This document shows positions 23,337 through 27,286 of a DNA stretch of 27,286 nucleotides, piece by piece (within the stretch, counting starts at the first letter, position 1; every line of letters begins with the position of its first letter). The stretch spans positions 1 through 27,286 of the forward strand of contig JAFATL010000570.1 in assembly GCA_019243975.1 (NCBI GenBank), written 5' to 3'. The position numbers and the translations under genes were made by a program. The DNA comes from Actinomycetota bacterium (GTDB lineage Bacteria > Actinomycetota > Acidimicrobiia > Acidimicrobiales > JAFATL01). Under the pieces are notes generated by a model. It did no database searches, had not been told where the DNA came from, and saw nothing but the letters and a program-made list of their open reading frames with translations.

Positions 23337-24164
23337 CTATCGATGTCGTGAATGGAGAAAAGGGGTGCGCCGTCGCCTGCGGGCGATGAACGCGGCGCCG
23401 AGCACCGCCGGCACCGCGAGAAGTGCCCACGGGACGCCATGTCGCGTACGAGACGGGGCGGGACGCGCCGTGTCCGCCTTGGTCGTGGGCGCCGCCAGCT
23501 GGCCGGTCGTCAGCCCGGGGAGTGTCGTGCTCGTGGCCTGCTGCTCCTGGATCGCCTGGGCGACGGACTTCGAGGGGTCGGCCGACGGCAGTAGCTCGGC
23601 GATCGAGGTGGCCTGGCCGACGTCGCAGGCCACATCGCCGCCGCGCACGACCTCCCACCGCGCTCCCGACACGCGGATGTCTGTCGCTGCGTACGTCTGC
23701 GTGTAGGGCGGCTGGTCGGGGGCACCCAGGTAGAGGCGGAGCTGCAACAGCCCGTTCCACCGGGGCGGGTAGCTGTCGACGAACTCGCGCAGCGGCGCGT
23801 CCGCCGCGACGAGCTTGCCGATGGGGTGCGCCGGATTCGTGTACCGCGTCGAGGCGCCGAGGGCGTCGCCGCTCCACTCCCCCGGCGCGACTCCCGGCCG
23901 GGGCTGGAACGCGAACAGCGTCGCCGTGCGGCCGTCGCCCGCGTAGTCCGCCGGCGCGGCCGTCGAGCTCACGGCCGTACCCACGAAAGGCCGGTCGTCG
24001 AGTGAGCCCGCGTGCACCGCGTGCCCACTCGCATCGCACAGGCCGAGGTACCCGTTCACCTTGGCGTCGGAGTACGGCACCGACGCCGCGTCCGCCCGTG
24101 CGCCGAGCGACACCACGGCGACGACCGACGTGGCCAGCGCGGCGCCGGCCCGAAACCATCTCAT
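23337..24164 (-). CDS. Secreted membrane-anchored protein, paralogue of the LPRTG protein
   Basis: 275 residues. Signal peptide 1-26 (ARADA), an extracytoplasmic domain (about 38-173), a Pro/Thr/Ala linker (about 207-242), a TM (244-261) and the basic stop RRRRR (262-266). The domain aligns with residues 57-202 of the next gene product: G-[YF]-L with ASG-x-AV-x-x-G, then D-x-PF, TATLF or KATLF, G-x-WS, ST-x-Y-x-N, GL-x-QLRL, and T-x-I-x-x-x-G-x-x-W. There is no LPxTG motif, so this copy is held by the membrane helix while its paralogue carries a wall-sorting signal. Function is unknown; the operon position suggests a part in ligand capture or in scaffolding the binding proteins. It lies 9 bases after the 387-residue binding-protein gene. 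Confidence 0.82.
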   Translation of the reverse strand: MRWFRAGAALATSVVAVVSLGARADAASVPYSDAKVNGYLGLCDASGHAVHAGSLDDRPFVGTAVSSTAAPADYAGDGRTATLFAFQPRPGVAPGEWSGDALGASTRYTNPAHPIGKLVAADAPLREFVDSYPPRWNGLLQLRLYLGAPDQPPYTQTYAATDIRVSGARWEVVRGGDVACDVGQATSIAELLPSADPSKSVAQAIQEQQATSTTLPGLTTGQLAAPTTKADTARPAPSRTRHGVPWALLAVPAVLGAAFIARRRRRTPFLHSRHR

Positions 24165-24173
24165 CGGCCTGGG

Positions 24174-25337
24174 TCACCCCGCCGAGACGTTGCCGAGGTC
24201 GTTGTAACCGGGGATGCCGCCCGCCGCGGCGACGAGCGCCTGGCCCGCCGGCTTCTTGAAGAAGGGCGTGCCGTTGGTATCGGAGAACAACGTCTGCACC
24301 CAGTTCTTCGTGCTGCCCGGCTGCCAGGGGGACGACGACGTGGCGTCGCTCTGGCGGAAGGTGACGTAGAGGCCGTTGGTGTCGTTGTAGAACGCGGCCC
24401 CGTCAGGAGCGCTCCCCGTGAGGGCCTTCACGCCGGGCTGCAGGGCCGACCCGCCGGGGAAGGCGGTGGCCGGGTTGTGGAAGTACCCCGAGTTCCAGAG
24501 GTTCAGGCGACCGATGGAGAAGGGAACGATCGCATCCGCCGGGCTGGTCGCACCCGTCACTGCGCCGGGGTCGTTCTGCTCGACGGTGATCACGTTGGAC
24601 CCGAGCGTGATGGCCGTGCCGCCGTTGGCGGCCTTCAGGTCGGCCAGGAACGTCTTGTTGATCGACGATGAGCTGGGCGGGATCAGCGGCAGGATGGCGT
24701 TTGTCGACCCACTGCTGTTCCCGGGCAACTCGTTCCAGTGCAGGTAGGTGCCTTTGTAGATGCCGATTAGCTCGGCAGTGGACAGGCCCGCCGGCGCGTT
24801 CGTGGTCGACGCCGCGACCACCTGGAGGGGGTCGGTCCCGATCTGCACCACGTGCAGGAAGCCCCACCCGTTGTTCTGGGCGGTCGTCTGGTTGGCAGCC
24901 GTGGGCAGGCTGGCGGCCCGGGTGAAGTTGATCTTCTGGATCGACCCGGTGTCGGCGAGGATGGCGCTGTAGCCGCCGCCAGTGCTGGTGATGCGCTGTA
25001 CGGGAAACGTGCCGGCCCGCAGCACGACGGTGGGGTTGAGGGCCTTGGGCGCCGACTCGGTACTGAACTGCGCGTATGCGGCGCGGCCGTTCGAATCAGC
25101 CGTGGCGTCGATGCTCACCAGCTTGTTGACGTTGTTCGCCGCGTTGTAGCCAAGGTCGCCGTTGGTGTCGCCATCGGCGCCGAAGTCGACGTTGTACTGC
25201 GGCGTCTCACCACCGACGCCGACGACGTCGGTGGCCGAGGGCGCGTAGTCCGCGTGGGCGCTGACGGCCGTGCTGACGAACAGCGTGAGCAGCGCAGCCG
25301 CGCCGAGCCACAGCCTCCCGAGATTCCTTGCCTGCAC
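24174..25337 (-). CDS. Secreted PstS-superfamily substrate-binding protein
   Basis: 387 residues from a GTG at 25337, chosen because AGGGGAGAAGGAAC precedes it and it starts a clean signal peptide (about 1-29, AHA-DY); the frame extends 14 codons further without support. The mature start DVVGVGGETPQYNVDFGADGD matches the VGSDTTQ-type family of actinobacterial binding proteins. Other blocks: KLVSIDATAD, DTGSIQKINFTRAAS, GLSTAELIGIYKGTYLHWNELPG, and DAIVPFSIGRLNLWNSG. The GIYKGTYLHWNEL segment is the equivalent of the IFTGxITNWN segment of PstS. No lipobox or C-terminal helix is present, so it may be released or held by partners. It is the first gene of the gap-free run ending with Rrf2. Confidence 0.87.
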   Translation of the reverse strand: MQARNLGRLWLGAAALLTLFVSTAVSAHADYAPSATDVVGVGGETPQYNVDFGADGDTNGDLGYNAANNVNKLVSIDATADSNGRAAYAQFSTESAPKALNPTVVLRAGTFPVQRITSTGGGYSAILADTGSIQKINFTRAASLPTAANQTTAQNNGWGFLHVVQIGTDPLQVVAASTTNAPAGLSTAELIGIYKGTYLHWNELPGNSSGSTNAILPLIPPSSSSINKTFLADLKAANGGTAITLGSNVITVEQNDPGAVTGATSPADAIVPFSIGRLNLWNSGYFHNPATAFPGGSALQPGVKALTGSAPDGAAFYNDTNGLYVTFRQSDATSSSPWQPGSTKNWVQTLFSDTNGTPFFKKPAGQALVAAAGGIPGYNDLGNVSAG

Positions 25338-25391
25338 GTTCCTTCTCCCCTCGGGTCGCCCGGCCGAACAGCCCGGCAACTCATTGCCATC

Positions 25392-25416
25392 AATTCCTAT
25401 CAGGATAGTAGGAATT
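25392..25416. promoter_or_regulatory. Inverted repeat upstream of the surface/pst operon
   Basis: Arms AATTCCTA (25392-25399) and TAGGAATT (25409-25416) enclose nine bases that include a second, partly nested palindrome CTATC-AG-GATAG. A further AATTCC lies at 25433-25438. A TATCCT -10-like box on the minus strand (25407-25402) falls inside it. It is 55 bases before the GTG of the binding-protein gene. It is A+T-rich within very GC-rich DNA, so it is likely an operator or promoter element rather than a terminator. Confidence 0.55.
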
Positions 25417-25496
25417 CGCGACGCGACTGTGCAATTCCGAGGTTCTTCTCACGCGGGCACCCGAGGGACGGTGGCCCGGCGACCTGGAGAGGCCGC

Positions 25497-25961
25497 CTAG
25501 AAGCTCATCGCTACTGGGAATTCGGCTGTCGAGATCGGCCCCACCAGCTGGACGCTGTAGGAACCGGCAAGACAGTTGAACCCGGCGATGCCGAAGGACA
25601 GGTTGCCGGCGCCATCCGACGTGAGGACAACCGGCGGCGTCACCCCATCGAACGTCACGGCACCGCAGTTGCCGCGCAGAAGCAACGAATCCACGGTGAC
25701 CGCCTCGAACGGCGCCAAACCATGGCACGCGGCAGACGTCCCGCCCGCGCCTTGCAACGTGAGCACGATTGTCTGCGGGGTCGCCGCGCAGAGCGATGGC
25801 GCCGCCGCTGGGGCTCCTCCCCCACCGCCGCCCCCGCCGCTGTGGTGGTGATGGTGATGATGGTGGCGGGCATGCGCGAGCGCGGGTGCCTCGAGCGTAA
25901 TGAGTCCGGCCACGAGAGCGATCACGATCGCCACGGCCAACTTCGCACCCGACTGCCTCAC
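25497..25961 (-). CDS. Secreted protein with N-terminal His8 and Gly8 tracts
   Basis: 154 residues from a GTG at 25961, with GGAGG eight bases upstream. The signal peptide ends at ALA or AHA (about 29-31). The mature protein therefore starts almost directly with eight consecutive histidines (residues 33-40, bases 25842-25865), then Ser and eight glycines. The rest (about 55-154) is a small beta-rich domain with four cysteines (SLCAAT, AACHGL, GNCGAV, FNCLAG), which could form two disulfides. Natural His tracts usually bind Zn, Ni or Cu; the globular domain is not recognised. It lies downstream of a PHO-box-like repeat and 159 bases before the next gene of the operon, so it may share phosphate control. 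That gap holds the inverted repeat and nothing else that I see. Confidence 0.82.
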   Translation of the reverse strand: MRQSGAKLAVAIVIALVAGLITLEAPALAHARHHHHHHHHSGGGGGGGGAPAAAPSLCAATPQTIVLTLQGAGGTSAACHGLAPFEAVTVDSLLLRGNCGAVTFDGVTPPVVLTSDGAGNLSFGIAGFNCLAGSYSVQLVGPISTAEFPVAMSF

Positions 25962-26037
25962 GTGGAGCGCCTCCTTCGATCATCGAGCGAGTCGGCAGCG
26001 AAGCTAGGTGGCGCGTGTTACACGACCGCGCCCGACA

Positions 26038-26055
26038 TGTGAACACGGTGTGAAC
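26038..26055 (-). promoter_or_regulatory. PHO-box-like direct repeat
   Basis: On the minus strand GTTCACA occurs twice (26055-26049 and 26044-26038) exactly 11 bases apart. The unit and spacing match the direct repeats bound by PhoP in Streptomyces (consensus GTTCACC, 11-base period). It lies 77 bases before the GTG of the His8 gene, the only gene it can serve in that direction. A possible -10 (TAACAC, 26020-26015, or TAGCTT, 26006-26001) follows. Confidence 0.6.
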
Positions 26056-26074
26056 GACTTCCGGGTGCAGACGC

Positions 26075-26112
26075 GCAAGGAGGAGGTGGGAACCGACCCA
26101 CCTCCTCCTTGC
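26075..26112 (-). terminator. Perfect 16-bp hairpin after the repetitive gene
   Basis: The left arm 26075-26090 (GCAAGGAGGAGGTGGG) is perfectly complementary to 26097-26112, with the six-base loop AACCGA. It starts seven bases after the stop codon of the minus-strand gene. There is no T tract, as is common for terminators in high-GC actinobacteria. It insulates the next operon from read-through. Confidence 0.85.
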
Positions 26113-26119
26113 ACAACTG

Positions 26120-27286
26120 TCAGGCGGATGCCTGTTTGATGTCGGTGGCGACGTCGGCGCCCAGGGCGTCGGCGTTGCCGGTGTCGATGTGCGCATGGCC
26201 ATCGTCGTTGTCGTCGCCGGTGTTCTTCACCGAGTTGTTGCCGGTGGCGGCTCGGGCGGACCCGAGGCCGGCGGCGTTGACGTTCTGCCCGACGTGGGCG
26301 ACCGTGCCGTTGGCGACGGCCGGAGTGGCCGCCATCTGGTCGACGGTGACGAGAGCCCGATCGCCGAGTGCGGTGGCATCGCCGGTCGACAGCCGCGTGT
26401 CGCTGTCGTTGTCACCGGTGGTCGCCAGAGCCGCACCGACGTCGGACACCCGTACCGGCTGGTCGATGAGGGTCACCGAAGTGCCCCACGCCGACGCCGA
26501 TTGGGTGACCGTCGTGGTCGCCAGGTTGCCCGTGGCGGTGGCCGTTCCTGTGGTCAACTCGGTCGCGTTGCCGTTGTGACCGGTGTTGGCCGTCGCCTTG
26601 CCGAGGTTCGTCACCGCGACGGGTTCGTCGATGATCGCCAGACCGTCGCCTGCGGCGATGGCGGACTGGCTCACGCCGGTGGTCGCCTCGTTACCGGTGG
26701 CCGTGGCCGGGCCGGTGAGGATGTCGGGTGGACCGGCGCCCGAGATCGCGCCCATGACGCGATTCGAGCGATCGGGGACCGTGGCCAGGGGGTCGACAGG
26801 CGTCGACGAGGTGTCAGCAGTCAGCGTGCTCGGCGTGTTCGTCCCCAGGGGGACAGCACTGACCGGCGCGGCGGAGCTCGAAACACTCGAACCCAGGTGC
26901 GTGCCCGAGAGCGGCACCGTGGGAGTCGTGCCGCCCGAGCTGGTCGGTAGTGGCGTGAGCGTGCCACCGAGCACCGTCTTGGCCAACGGAACGAGCTTGA
27001 GCGGCGCGCCGCCCGTCGACCCGTCGTCGGTGACACCGTTGTTGCCGGTGCGCGCGATGGCGACACCCCGGTTGGTGACATTCGCCGACTGGTCGATGAT
27101 CGATGCGCCGTGCTTGGTCGCGTTGGTCGTGGCCGACTGCATGACGTTCGTCGTCGCTATGTTTCCCTTGGCGACAGCCGGGCCCGTCTCGATCGACGCA
27201 TGGCCGTTCGAGGAGTTCGAGTCCGCCGACGTGTTCTGCGACGTGTTCCCGGATGCCTTGTTGCTGCCCGTGGTGGCAGCGGCAGT
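26120..27286 (-). CDS. Repetitive surface/secreted protein, C-terminal part (start beyond window)
   Basis: The frame is open to the window edge (base 27286), so the 5' end is missing; 388 residues are visible. Composition is dominated by Thr, Ala, Gly, Asn, Asp and Ser, with almost no Cys or aromatic residues. Imperfect units of about 65-75 residues recur with the pattern TG-x-ATA-x-GN-x-AT-T-x-V-x-QSA, then a hydrophobic I-I-D-Q/E-P-V, then V-T-N-x-G-x-A-x-A-x-TG-x-N. Three clear copies are seen (bases about 27220-27030, 26720-26560, 26560-26390), plus weaker ones, interrupted by a Pro/Thr/Ser-rich spacer (about 27020-26770). Such repeats suggest a beta-solenoid or fibre-like extracellular protein. 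No anchor follows the last repeat. Function is unknown. Confidence 0.75.
   Translation of the reverse strand, partial: TAAATTGSNKASGNTSQNTSADSNSSNGHASIETGPAVAKGNIATTNVMQSATTNATKHGASIIDQSANVTNRGVAIARTGNNGVTDDGSTGGAPLKLVPLAKTVLGGTLTPLPTSSGGTTPTVPLSGTHLGSSVSSSAAPVSAVPLGTNTPSTLTADTSSTPVDPLATVPDRSNRVMGAISGAGPPDILTGPATATGNEATTGVSQSAIAAGDGLAIIDEPVAVTNLGKATANTGHNGNATELTTGTATATGNLATTTVTQSASAWGTSVTLIDQPVRVSDVGAALATTGDNDSDTRLSTGDATALGDRALVTVDQMAATPAVANGTVAHVGQNVNAAGLGSARAATGNNSVKNTGDDNDDGHAHIDTGNADALGADVATDIKQASA
26390..27220 (-). repeat. Degenerate coding repeats of about 70 codons
   Basis: Repeat units share Q-S-A, I-I-D-Q/E, V-T-N-x-G and T-G-x-N at conserved spacing. DNA copies have diverged, so they were recognised at the protein level. 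Confidence 0.6.

Noticed and set aside
26075..26112. Perfect inverted repeat as an attachment site or transposon end
   Set aside because: The position just after a stop codon and the short loop fit a terminator; no integrase, transposase or target duplication is present.

Overview
The window is high-GC DNA, densely packed with genes and with very little non-coding sequence. GTG/TTG starts, ATGA/GTGA stop-start overlaps, and an HspR-like MerR, Rrf2, TetR and KshB-type repertoire point to a free-living actinobacterium. Acidimicrobiia is my best guess, from protein style only. No rRNA, tRNA, IS element, phage gene or CRISPR array was seen. No gap between genes exceeds about 160 bases.

Left part (1-6922). 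The tail of a class III cyclase is followed by a minus-strand catabolic operon read from 5010 down to 337: ferredoxin reductase, Rieske oxygenase, a small conserved companion protein, a short-chain dehydrogenase and a double-cupredoxin lipoprotein. A TetR regulator is transcribed divergently from a 35-bp spacer, followed by an amidohydrolase that lacks the usual HxH metal motif.

Middle part (6932-13443). An Hsp20 / HspR-like pair reads leftward from a promoter whose -35 box lies in a 24-bp palindrome. A MaoC-type hydratase follows, then a signalling block on the plus strand: receiver-PP2C phosphatase, CHASE3 histidine kinase, Rcp1-like receiver, and a Tat-exported lipoprotein sugar-type binding protein with no transporter beside it. 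A conserved hypothetical gene closes the block.

Right part (13449-25961). This is the most unusual region: a minus-strand run of about 12 kb, most genes overlapping by 4 bases or separated by fewer than 20. In transcription order it encodes a secreted His8/Gly8 protein, a secreted substrate-binding protein, two paralogous surface proteins (one ending in LPRTG plus membrane anchor), PstB, PstC, PstA, a PstS held by a C-terminal membrane helix, a 914-residue secreted membrane-tethered protein, a sortase-fold protein that has lost its catalytic His and Cys, and an Rrf2 regulator. A direct repeat of GTTCACA with 11-base spacing, matching the actinobacterial PHO box, lies upstream of the first gene. 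I read this as a phosphate-starvation-controlled, surface-displayed Pst-type uptake system with a pseudosortase. The gene calls are well supported; the joint function is inference.

Right edge (26120-27286). The 3' end of a long repetitive secreted-type protein is followed by a perfect 16-bp-stem hairpin.
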